DNA from: Dactylis glomerata
Taxonomy: Eukaryota; Streptophyta; Magnoliopsida; Poales; Poaceae
Reading direction: 5' to 3'
Assembly: GCA_007115705.1 (NCBI GenBank)
Contig: QXEO01000722.1
Coordinates: 680,098 to 744,097, forward strand
DNA length: 64,000 nt
In this document: positions 23,476 to 32,315 of the stretch, one piece after another
How positions within the stretch are numbered: position 1 is the stretch's first letter
How the letters are laid out: every line of letters begins with the position of its first letter
The notes under the pieces: model-generated
Told to the model about the DNA's origin: nothing
Database searches by the model: none
The model's input: only the letters and a program-made list of their open reading frames with translations
Made by a program: the position numbers and the translations under genes

Positions 23476-25787
23476 TGCTCCCCTTCTTGAATTGAAGTCG
23501 TCATCGACGCAACCTCATCTTCTTCACCGAAGTAAGGCTTTAAATCTGCAATGTTAAATGTAGGACTTACCGTACAAAAATCTGCAGGAAGCTCAAGTTT
23601 ATATGCATTATCATTGATTTTCTCTATCACCTTAAAAGGACCATCAGCATGTGGCATTAACTTAGACTTGCGCAAATCAGGAAAACAATCTTTGCGCAAA
23701 TGCAACCAAACAAGATCACCAACCTCAAACACAACATGCTTTCGTCCTCTATCCCCAGCAACTTTATACTTAACATTCATGCGTTCTATGTTGTCTTTAG
23801 TAGTTGCATGCAATTTTAAAATCAAATCAGCACGTTGTGTAGCATCGAAATTATTTTCCACTGAAGATGGTAAAGGCAACAAATCAATAGGTGCACGTGG
23901 AACAAAACCATAGACAATCTGAAAAGGGCTCATCTTTATGGTAGAATGCAGCGAACGATTATAAGCAAATTCAATATGAGGCAAACACTCTTCCCACAAT
24001 TTTAAGTTCTTCTTTAAAACAGCCCGCAACATGGTAGATAAAGTTCTATTAACTACTTCAGTTTGTCCATCAGTTTGGGGATGATATGTAGTACTAAACA
24101 GCAATTTAGTCCCCAACTTAGCCCATAAACATCTCCAAAAGTGGCTAAGAAATTTAGTATCACGGTCAGAAACAATAGTATTTGGCACACCATGCAAACG
24201 AACGATATCACGAAAAAACAAGTCAGCAATGTGCGCAGCATCATCGGTCTTGTGACAAGGAATAAAGTGTGCCATCTTAGAAAACCAATCCACAACAACA
24301 AAAATACTATCCCTCCCCTTCTGTGTACGAGGTAATCCCAAAACAAAGTCCATCGAAATATCCTCCCAAGGAACACTAGGAACAGGAAGAGGCATATATA
24401 AACCATGTGGATTAAGGCGAGACTTAGCTTTTTGACAAGTAGTGCAGCGTGCCACGAATCTCTCAACATCTCGCCGCATGCGTGGCCAAAAGAAGTGTGC
24501 AGCAACAACATCCTCCGTCTTCTTGACACCAAAGTGTCCCATTAATCCTCCTCCATGCGCCTCCTGTAACAACAAAAGACGAACGGAACCATCTGGGATG
24601 CATAGTTTGTTAGCACGGAACACAAATCCATCAGTAAGGATGAATTTGTTCCATGTTCTACCATCTCTACAATTTTGCAACACATCTTTAAATTCAGCAT
24701 CATGCAAGTATTGTTCCTTTATAGTTTCCAACCCAAATTTTTTGAAGTCAAGCTGAGATAGCATAGTATAGCGGCGCGACAAAGCATCAGCAATAACATT
24801 ATCTTTACCCTTTTTGTGTTTGATAACATAAGGAAAAGACTCAATAAATTCAACCCACTTTGCATGTCGACGATTCAGTTTTGCTTGACTACGAATATGC
24901 TTCAAAGATTCATGATCAGAATGTATAACAAATTCTTTAGGCCATAAATAATGTTGCCAAGTTTCTAATGTCCGAACCAGCGCATATAATTCTTTATCAT
25001 AAGTAGAATAGTTCAGACTAGGCCCACTCAATTTTTCACTAAAATATGCTACAGGTTTGCCCTCTTGTAATAACACACCACCCAAACCAATTCCACTAGC
25101 ATCACATTCAAGTTCAAACGTCTTATTAAAATTAGGAAGTTGGAGTAATGGAGCATGTGTTAACTTATCTTTCAGTATCATGAAGGCCTCTTGTTGTGCA
25201 TCGCCCCAAACAAAGGGCACATCCTTCTTTGTGAGCTCATTCAATGGCGCAGCAATAGAACCAAAATCTTTGACAAAGCGCCTATAAAACCCAGCGAGAC
25301 CAAGAAAACTCCTCACTTGTGTGACCATCTTGGGCTGCGCCCAATTCTCAATAGCTTCAATCTTGGCTGGATCAACTTCAATTCCCTGTTCTGTAACAAC
25401 ATAACCAAGAAAAGCAACTCTGTTTGTGCAAAAGGTGCACTTCTCAAGATTACCATACAGACGTGCATCACGTAAAGCATTGAAAACAGCACGTAAATGA
25501 TCCAAATGGTCCTCTAAAGATTTGCTATATATGAGAATGTCATCAAAATATACCACCACAAAACGACCAATAAAAGCACGTAAAACTTCGTTCATCAGTC
25601 TCATAAAGGTACTAGGTGCATTAGTTAAACCAAACGGCATTACTAACCACTCATATAAACCGAACTTAGTTTTAAAAGCTGTTTTCCATTCATCTCCTAA
25701 TTGCATACGAATTTGGTGGTAACCACTACGCAAATCAACTTTAGAGAACATAATAGAACCACTCAACTCATCCAGCATGTCATCCAA
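23166..25787 (-). CDS. element G copy 2 pol: RT (N-terminally deleted), RNase H, integrase
   Basis: An 873-codon open frame. RT starts abruptly at LDDMLDELSG and contains FSKVDLRSGYHQIRM, WLVMPFGLTNAPSTF and the catalytic YFDDIL at about residues 80-85. RNase H (ELECDASGIGLGGVLL) follows at about 230. The integrase has the H-H-C-C finger (GHFG, CTTCQ) and D, D, E residues in ISMDFVLGLP, VSDRDTKF and GQTEVVNR. A GPF-type C-terminal module follows. The last 310 nt lie in the 3' LTR. The part of RT before LDDML is missing (see the deletion finding), so polymerase activity is not expected although every later domain is intact. It would make cDNA and integrate it if RT were complete. Confidence 0.9.
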   Translation of the reverse strand: MDDMLDELSGSIMFSKVDLRSGYHQIRMQLGDEWKTAFKTKFGLYEWLVMPFGLTNAPSTFMRLMNEVLRAFIGRFVVVYFDDILIYSKSLEDHLDHLRAVFNALRDARLYGNLEKCTFCTNRVAFLGYVVTEQGIEVDPAKIEAIENWAQPKMVTQVRSFLGLAGFYRRFVKDFGSIAAPLNELTKKDVPFVWGDAQQEAFMILKDKLTHAPLLQLPNFNKTFELECDASGIGLGGVLLQEGKPVAYFSEKLSGPSLNYSTYDKELYALVRTLETWQHYLWPKEFVIHSDHESLKHIRSQAKLNRRHAKWVEFIESFPYVIKHKKGKDNVIADALSRRYTMLSQLDFKKFGLETIKEQYLHDAEFKDVLQNCRDGRTWNKFILTDGFVFRANKLCIPDGSVRLLLLQEAHGGGLMGHFGVKKTEDVVAAHFFWPRMRRDVERFVARCTTCQKAKSRLNPHGLYMPLPVPSVPWEDISMDFVLGLPRTQKGRDSIFVVVDWFSKMAHFIPCHKTDDAAHIADLFFRDIVRLHGVPNTIVSDRDTKFLSHFWRCLWAKLGTKLLFSTTYHPQTDGQTEVVNRTLSTMLRAVLKKNLKLWEECLPHIEFAYNRSLHSTIKMSPFQIVYGFVPRAPIDLLPLPSSVENNFDATQRADLILKLHATTKDNIERMNVKYKVAGDRGRKHVVFEVGDLVWLHLRKDCFPDLRKSKLMPHADGPFKVIEKINDNAYKLELPADFCTVSPTFNIADLKPYFGEEDEVASMTTSIQEGEHDEDIPSIDTTAAPTAEHIQGPITRARAKQLNYQVLLFLGTLSHIHENMMLPKSDMFVTLRNDGPSMDEREKHWSMIMHGDGSKRLRIEEDATSGDFRTLKPP
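23476..23489 (-). other. element G copy 2 polypurine tract
   Basis: The minus strand reads CAAGAAGGGGAGCA before the middle LTR, identical to copy 1. Confidence 0.8.
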
Positions 25788-28189
25788 ATGAGGTATAGGG
25801 TGACGATATCGAATGGACTAAGAGACTCACGAATATAACCTTTATCCAATAAACTCTGGATTTGTCGTTGGATCTCTTTTGTTTCTTCAGGATTGGTGCG
25901 ATATGGCGCACGGTTGGGCAGCGAGGCTCCTGGAATCAAATCAATTTGGTGTTCTATCCCACGAATAGGTGGAAGTCCAGGTGGAACATCTTGTGGAAAA
26001 ACGTCCATGTATTCCTGCAAAAGGTTAGCAACCGCAGGTGGCAAAGAAGGAGGCATATCCTCAAATGAAAACAGAACTTCTTTGCAAACAATGGCATAAC
26101 ATGGAGTAATATTGACATCAATGTCAGCAAGATCAGATTTGCTAGCAAGTAAACAAGGATTCTTCAAACGAATTTCAGTAGCATGGTTAGAATCAGATTT
26201 AGAAGAATGCTTAGGGGGTACAAAATCTGCAGCAACAATCTGATTCTCACTCTTATGTTTGTCATCATTTTTTAATCTACTAGCTCTAGCAAGATCATCT
26301 TTCAAAATTTGTTCCGGAGTCATGGGTTTAAGTCCAATTTTCTTGCCAGCATGTATAAGAGAATACTGATTAGTTTTACCATTATGTACAGATTCTCTAT
26401 CAAATTGCCATGGCCTACCAAGTAACAAAGAACAAGCTTGCATAGGTACAACATCACAATCAACAAAATCTGAATAAGTACCAATAGTAAAATGCACGCG
26501 TGCAGTTCTTGTTACCTTGAGCTTACGGGAGCTCTCAAACCATTGAATGTAATATGGATGAGGTCGTTGTCGTGTGGGTAGAGCAAGCTTCTCCACCATG
26601 TCAATACTAGCCAGATTGTTACAACTCCCTCCATCAATGATGATCCGGATAGCTCTCTCCTTAACAACGCCTCTTGTTTGAAACAAATTGTGGCGTTGAT
26701 CATGCTCGGCTTTGCTCAATTGCACACTCAAGACACGTTGTGCAACTAAACTCTTGTATTGATCAGCACTCTCAGCTCCCATTACCTCCATCTCCTTGTC
26801 AGAATCAGAATTGGCACCATCACGTGCCGCAATAAGTGACAATGTATCATCATCAAAATCACTCGCAGAGTCATATTCGCCATCTTCTAGCACCACCATC
26901 ACACGTTTGGTTCGGCATTCTTTTTCGATGTGACCAAACCCAAAACATTTGCGACATTGAATGTCGCGAGTCTTCCCCGTGGAGGCCATGGAAGAAGAAC
27001 TCCGTGTCGGACCAGCAGATGGTGATGGAGCAGGAGCAGGAGCAGGTGGCGTTCTTGACGTCGGCGTGGTATACCTGGAGGTGGAAGGACCTGGTGCATC
27101 CCCACGAGAAGGTGGAGCTGATTGGCGCGCAGACCATGAAGGAGTACGACCTGCAGAATTATTAGCTCTTCTCCATGATGGTTGACGATCCTGCACTTCA
27201 AGTTCAGCTTTGCAAGCAAGGTGAAATAAACGAGTAATAGTGTTGTACTCCTTGTAGTCTAAAATATGCTGAATCTCCTTATTTAAACCACCAAAGAAAT
27301 GTGCAAGCATAGCTTCATTATCCTCTTCAATACCACAACGAATCATGCCCGTTTGTAACTCTTGATAATAATCTTGTTCGGAATTTTTGCCTTGTTCTAA
27401 ACGAGGTAATTTTTTAAGCAAGTCCCGTTGATAATGTGGAGGTACAAAACGAGTACGCATGGCATGTTTTAGACCAAGCCAAGTAGCAGGAATATTAGCA
27501 TGATTGACTCGACAATGTTCAGACCACCAGATAGAAGCAAAATCTGTAAATTCACATGTAGCAGCACTAACACGCAAATGCTCAGGGTAGCGTAAACATG
27601 CAAAACGTTGCTCTACTTCTAATTCCCAAGTGAGATATGCATCAGGATTATAACTACCCTCAAATGGCGGAATATTTAATTTCAGCTTGGCCACATGTTC
27701 ATCATCATGTACCGGACGCGGAGGTGGACGAGCGTTGCGGTTGTATTGCCACAGACGGCCAGGTGCAGGTTGTTGGACCTCATCCTCGTCGAGCTCGTTT
27801 TCATCTTCAAACTCGTTTGCCCCCTCGTCAGTAGCATATCCGTCCTGGGTGGCCGCCTCCGTAGCGGCCGCAGCAGCTGCCGCGGCTGTAACGGTACCCG
27901 CAGATGGCGGTATGAGAGGAACGCGGCGAGCACGTGGTACAGGGATGCCTGGCTGTGGCAGTGGTGGTAAACGGGCCAGGACTTTCTGGAACCGGGCGTC
28001 GAGCTTGGTGTTGAAGGATGCCTCAAGACCAGCCATCTTGTCCATCGCATCAGAAAGCTTGGAATCAACATCACCCAAGCGTGTGTCCACATCTTGTGCA
28101 CGCCCCACCAACAGCCGAGTGAAGTGGGCATGCAACTCTGCATTAGTCATCTTCTCCGGATAAACATCATCCTTCGTGGTTCCTGTCAT
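25763..28189 (-). CDS. element G copy 2 gag-protease
   Basis: ATG at 28187-28189 opens a frame of about 808 codons. Residues 20-75 are heptad-like. An Ala-run follows at about 101-110 and an acidic patch at 122-140. The gag core (YLTWELEVEQRF, WWSEHCRVNH, RTRFVP) is at about 185-300. A Ser/Pro-rich linker leads to the CCHC knuckle at about 412-425. The protease has IIIDGGSCNNL at about 516-526 and LLGRPWQFD about 70 residues later. The frame then enters the start of RT and shifts at the deletion near 25808-25814, ending at 25763. It is well preserved; gag and protease could be functional. It is homologous to the C and D proteins. Confidence 0.88.
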   Translation of the reverse strand: MTGTTKDDVYPEKMTNAELHAHFTRLLVGRAQDVDTRLGDVDSKLSDAMDKMAGLEASFNTKLDARFQKVLARLPPLPQPGIPVPRARRVPLIPPSAGTVTAAAAAAAATEAATQDGYATDEGANEFEDENELDEDEVQQPAPGRLWQYNRNARPPPRPVHDDEHVAKLKLNIPPFEGSYNPDAYLTWELEVEQRFACLRYPEHLRVSAATCEFTDFASIWWSEHCRVNHANIPATWLGLKHAMRTRFVPPHYQRDLLKKLPRLEQGKNSEQDYYQELQTGMIRCGIEEDNEAMLAHFFGGLNKEIQHILDYKEYNTITRLFHLACKAELEVQDRQPSWRRANNSAGRTPSWSARQSAPPSRGDAPGPSTSRYTTPTSRTPPAPAPAPSPSAGPTRSSSSMASTGKTRDIQCRKCFGFGHIEKECRTKRVMVVLEDGEYDSASDFDDDTLSLIAARDGANSDSDKEMEVMGAESADQYKSLVAQRVLSVQLSKAEHDQRHNLFQTRGVVKERAIRIIIDGGSCNNLASIDMVEKLALPTRQRPHPYYIQWFESSRKLKVTRTARVHFTIGTYSDFVDCDVVPMQACSLLLGRPWQFDRESVHNGKTNQYSLIHAGKKIGLKPMTPEQILKDDLARASRLKNDDKHKSENQIVAADFVPPKHSSKSDSNHATEIRLKNPCLLASKSDLADIDVNITPCYAIVCKEVLFSFEDMPPSLPPAVANLLQEYMDVFPQDVPPGLPPIRGIEHQIDLIPGASLPNRAPYRTNPEETKEIQRQIQSLLDKGYIRESLSPFDIVTLYLIWMTCWMS

Positions 28190-29317
28190 GGTTAGCGTAG
28201 AAGCAAGCACAAATATATATACCTACGCACTATGGAATATGGTGGAAACATGCGTAATCCGTCAAGTGGTATACAAAGCTCTTACAAGTTCTTACCAAAC
28301 AGGAGGAAGGTGATATGCAACCAGCAAAGAGGAGCGACTCCCAAAATTGCACAAAGCGATTACCAGGTGTCGATACAAAGCACATGCAGAAATATGTGGA
28401 GCTATAGGAAGGCTTATATGGTAGCAAAAACACAGCAAATATCAAAACAGCAATGCAATGTTGAAAGAATGCTCAACCACGGTACTGTGCTGGTCCTAGG
28501 CTATACCGTGCTAGAGACGCGAGCCAAGAACACTAAGAAAGTCACGGCGTGGTACAACAAGCAGAAAGAAATAGCTCCAAAGCAAGATATAAGTGAAGAT
28601 CTGCAGGAATTTTTGGGTCTGAAACTTCAGAGGGCAAAAACTCGGCCTTCCTGGCCTTTTTTGGGAGTTCTGAATGTCGCACAACTTCAATGTTGTTGTG
28701 GTTACATAGATCTTTTCGTGCTGAGCATTTTGAGTGGTCGCACGTCGAAAACGGAGTTCGTATGCAAAAGTTATGGCCAGTTGAAGTTTGCGGTCGAAAA
28801 CCGTCAAAAACTGACGAAACTGTCCAATTCGGACTAAAATCGGACTGGACTAGTAGGCACGGGTCAACCCGACTTGGATGCGGATATGACTTTTTTTTTT
28901 GCTCTTCTTCTTCCTCTTGACTGGCGACCGAAACCTAACTCACGGACTCTGAAAAAGGCACGGATGAAATTGGGAGGAACGAACAAAATCTTATGTGAAG
29001 GCGGTGGCGGAAGTATATGGCGTGGTGGTGAAAGGATATGGTGGAGCAGTGGTGCAAGCGTGCGGCGGCGGCGGCGGGACTATGGTGATTCGAACTCGAA
29101 ACTCTAAAGGAACAGACACTAAGACCAGCAACTCGACACGCGGATGCAGACACAAATTCAACGATGCAAACTGAGAAGACAATGCAAAGGCTCGGATGGT
29201 TTATGGGACGAGATGATCTAAACCCTAACTATATTTTTGGCTTTTTCGTGGTTTATAGGTATGAACACAGATGCAATCTAAACTACGAAAACAGTAAATC
29301 TCACCGAGCAACCTGAA
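28190..29317 (-). other. element G copy 2 leader
   Basis: Same region as 21412-22536. ORFs here are short and not conserved between the two copies (for example a 201-codon plus-strand ORF at 28232-28837 that is shorter in copy 1). Confidence 0.65.
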
Positions 29318-29328
29318 ATCTGATACCA
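29318..29328 (-). other. element G copy 2 primer binding site
   Basis: The minus strand reads TGGTATCAGAT, two bases after the 5' LTR end. Confidence 0.85.
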
Positions 29329-29330
29329 CT

Positions 29331-30256
29331 TGATCGGGCAAAGGTGTCCGATCTTTCGATGAGATCATGATATGTCGATTTGGTGGGTGGAGTTCGTGCT
29401 TGACGATCCGACTACACGTGCGAAGCTCATGCGCCAATGCAATCGCTAGGACAATCTCCGGTAGTTACTGATCTTGCGGATGCACGATCAGCCTGACCAG
29501 CGAGGGTCTTAATTCCTACCTGAAATCGAGAACAAGTAAGAACTAATACAGCAATCAAGATATTGCGGATGAAAGATGTATGCTTTATTCAAAAGGTGGG
29601 ATTCCGAATAGGCGGTCTTCTTCTGGGCGATTGGCCTCAAAAGTCGAGCTCGTAGTTACAACAATGGCTAACTTTAGTCTAATCAAAATCCGAGTTCTAA
29701 GGACGGCTACGGGGGGGTATTTGAGGAGGAAAAGGTAGGGGTGCGACCAGCCATGGGTATGGTGGTTGAACGGAACCCTAACATGCCTTTTCTCCTCAAA
29801 TTCAGACTCCTAAATGTGGCTGTCTTATTTGCTGCGAAAATTACATGGGCCTGGCCCAAAACTAAAAGTGACGCAGCACCATATCTATCTAAGGACGAAT
29901 TTATGAAGTAGTTCTTTGTATATTTCGTCCAAGTCTTCATCCTTCATTACGGTGGCTTCAATGTTCTGAAATCTCCACTCGTGGCATCTTCTTCAATCCT
30001 CAAACGCTTGCTGCCATCTCCATGCATGATCATGCTCCAATGCTTGTCCCTCTCATCCATGCTAGGTCCATCATTCCTAAGAGTAACAAACATATCTGAT
30101 TTAGGCAGCATCATATTCTCATGTATGTGAGAAAGAGTTCCAAGAAACGAAAGTACCTGATAGTTAAGTTGCTTGGCACGAGCTCGAGTGATGGGTCCTT
30201 GTATGTGTTCCGTTGTAGGTGCAGCGGTTGTATCAATAGATGGAATGTCCTCATCA
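29331..30256 (-). repeat. element G LTR 3 (right, 5' LTR)
   Basis: 926 bp; outer end followed by the CCATC duplication at 30257-30261. Its U5 end reads TGCCCGATCA where the other two read TGCCCTATCA. The pol tail inside it is intact, which creates an apparent fusion frame with the gag of A. Confidence 0.92.
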
Positions 30257-30744
30257 CCATCCTTCAGTGTTTTATACCATTCCGTAGCTCTGCCCTTCAG
30301 TGATAAAGAAAATAGCTTCCTCTTAACTTGGTTCATCGAAATACCTGCACACTTGAACAACTCGCATAATTCATGTATAAAAAGCAAATGATCACCAGGA
30401 TGGACAGTTCCATCTCCTAAATAGCAGTTATCCATAGCACGTTCAACAATTTTCATAGGCATTTTTAAAGGATGAGGAGCACAAGCATCATTAGAAACAT
30501 CACAAAGGGGAGATAAAATATCATCAGGGCAAACTTTCTCCACTAAAGATGGGGAACTAAAAATATCATGCTTAACAAAACCAGCTTCCCCAAGCTTAGA
30601 CTTTTCTATAGCATTAGCAACAACGGTATTCAAAGCATTCATACTAACAACACTATTAGCATGCAAATTAAGCTCCAAAGGTTTTTCAAATTTCTCTTCA
30701 AATCTAAACTCAGGAAAAAGACTAAAGAACTCTTTACTTTCCAT
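30257..30744 (-). CDS. element A gag, N-terminal part
   Basis: ATG at 30742-30744 (MESKEFFSLFPEF) starts the gag gene 112 bp beyond the primer site. This part covers the N-terminal region and the first half of the gag core (PGDHLLFIHELCELFKC, then KLFSLSLKGRATEWYKTL). The frame is cut by the G insertion at the CCATC duplication and resumes in phase at 15755. The first 28 or so codons are also present at 877-960. It forms the capsid-like particle protein of a gypsy element; the core resembles Athila gag. Confidence 0.75.
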
Positions 30745-30856
30745 TAAGCCTAACTAGTGAAAATAAAAACAAGAAACAAAAAGATATAATTGCAGAATCT
30801 AAAGGAAATAACTTCGAGCACTCACACAGGAGGATGCGAGTACCTTTTACCTTACC

Positions 30857-30874
30857 TCCCCGGCAACGGCGCCA
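30857..30874 (-). other. element A primer binding site (tRNA-Asp type)
   Basis: The minus strand reads TGGCGCCGTTGCCGGGGA, 10 nt after the LTR end, identical to 1073-1090. Confidence 0.88.
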
Positions 30875-30884
30875 GAAAAGAGCT

Positions 30885-32315
30885 TGATGTCTACGCACGC
30901 GTCTGTTCTTGTAGACAGTGTTGGGCCTCCAAGTGCAGAGGTTTGTAGAACAGCAGCAAGTTTCCCTTAAGTGGATCACCCAAGGTTTATCGAACTCAGG
31001 GAGGAAGAGGTCAAAGCTATCCCTCTCAAGCAACCCTGCAATTATGATACAGAAAGTCTCTTGTGTCCCCAACACACCCAATACACTTGTCAGATGTATA
31101 GGTGCACTAGTTCGGCGAAGAGATAGTGAAATACAAGTAGTAGTAATGATTATAAGTAGTAAATGTAATCTAAAATAAGTACCGCTGCGAGCAAACATGT
31201 AACAAAACTGAAAGGAAACGGTGTGCAAAGCTTGGAAACAAGGTCTAGGGATCATACTTTCACTAGTGGACACACTCTCAACAATATAACATAATTGAAC
31301 CAATAGATACTATCATCAATATGCAACTCAAAACAATTCTCCAATGGAAAACAAACACTAATCATGCGTAGGGCTACGAAGCACTCCTCAAAGTCCATAT
31401 CTCCCCAAACTAGATTGTCCCACACTGTCACCGTGAACGCACTAGATGGTTCCAACAAACACCAACAATTCATAGAGACATTAACCAAAAAGACACACAT
31501 GATGCGCACACTGTCACCTTCACACCATGATACAAGGTATCTCCAGAGATTACAATAATAAAGCACGGGAGTAGCATAATATCTGAATAATAGCATCTAC
31601 AAATTCAACTAGATACAAAGCTCATGATCACATAAAGATCACATCATGGGAGAGAGAGTTGAACCACATAGCTACCGGTAGAGCCCTCAGCCCCGGGGGA
31701 GAACTACCCCCTCCTCATCATAGGAGACAGCAAGGTTGATGGAGATGGCAGTGTGGTCGATGGAGACGGCGGTGACAGCGATGGAGACCGATGGAGATGG
31801 CTCCGGGGGTACTTCCCCATCCTGGCAGGGTGCCAGAACAGAGACTTCTGTCCCCCAAAATTTGTCTTTGATGGCAGCGGAGCTGCGGAACTGTTCTGGG
31901 AAAAACGCCAATTGTTTTAGGGTTTTTCATTGGGAGGCTTCTTATAGGCGAAGGGGCATCGTCAGAGGTGTACCAGGGTGGTCTCACCACAGGGGGAACA
32001 GCCAGGGGCTGGGCCCCACCCCCTCATGGTGACGTTGGCCCCTGGCCCCCTCTGGCTCTTGTTCGGTCTTCGGTCCTCTTCCGGGAAAAATAGGATTTCT
32101 GGAACTTGTTTCATCCAATTCCGAGAATATTTCCTATGTAGCTTTTCTAAAACACAAAAACAACAGAAAACAGGGAACTGGCACTGTGGCATCTTGTTAG
32201 TAGGTTAGTTCCAGAAATCGCATAAAAACGCCATGACGTGTAACGAAACACAAGGCAAATGGTGTAAAAACAAGCATGGAGCATCAAAAATTATAGATAC
32301 GTTTGAGACGTATCA
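30885..32315 (-). repeat. element A LTR, right copy (5' LTR, 1431 bp)
   Basis: The minus strand runs from TGATACGTCTCAAACG to GTAGACATCA. TATA box TATAAG on the minus strand at 31941-31946. The outer (right) end is joined directly to E sequence that is intact at 39516 in the other E LTR. Confidence 0.9.

Larger units (their letters stand above)
15761..30256 (-). mobile_element. element G: tandem gypsy array LTR-internal-LTR-internal-LTR
   Basis: Three near-identical 925-926 bp LTRs (15761-16685, 22550-23475, 29331-30256) separate two gag-pol interiors, all on the minus strand. The whole 14.5-kb block has one pair of CCATC duplications (15756-15760, 30257-30261); none flanks the middle LTR. 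It sits in the gag gene of A. Domain order is gag, CCHC, protease, reverse transcriptase, RNase H, integrase, the Ty3/gypsy order. Both interiors carry the same deletion in reverse transcriptase, so neither is autonomous. Confidence 0.92.
1101..32315 (-). mobile_element. element A: non-autonomous Athila-like Ty3/gypsy retrotransposon, host of B, C and G
   Basis: The LTRs are 1101-2529 (3') and 30885-32315 (5') on the minus strand. With B (4770-13452) and G (15761-30256) removed, the interior is about 5.2 kb and contains only a gag gene, followed by about 2.5 kb without coding capacity. No protease, reverse transcriptase or integrase is present, so it needs a helper. The right end abuts GTAGT (32316-32320), which matches the uninterrupted site at 39516-39520 in the other LTR of E, so A inserted into an E LTR. 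The matching left duplication is missing. The family resembles the common Triticeae gypsy elements of the Sabrina/WHAM type, from memory. Confidence 0.8.

Noticed and set aside
29947..30744. 265-codon minus ORF seeming to fuse A gag to the pol tail of G
   Set aside because: The fusion point is exactly the CCATC target duplication and LTR start. It is an insertion junction, not a designed gene.
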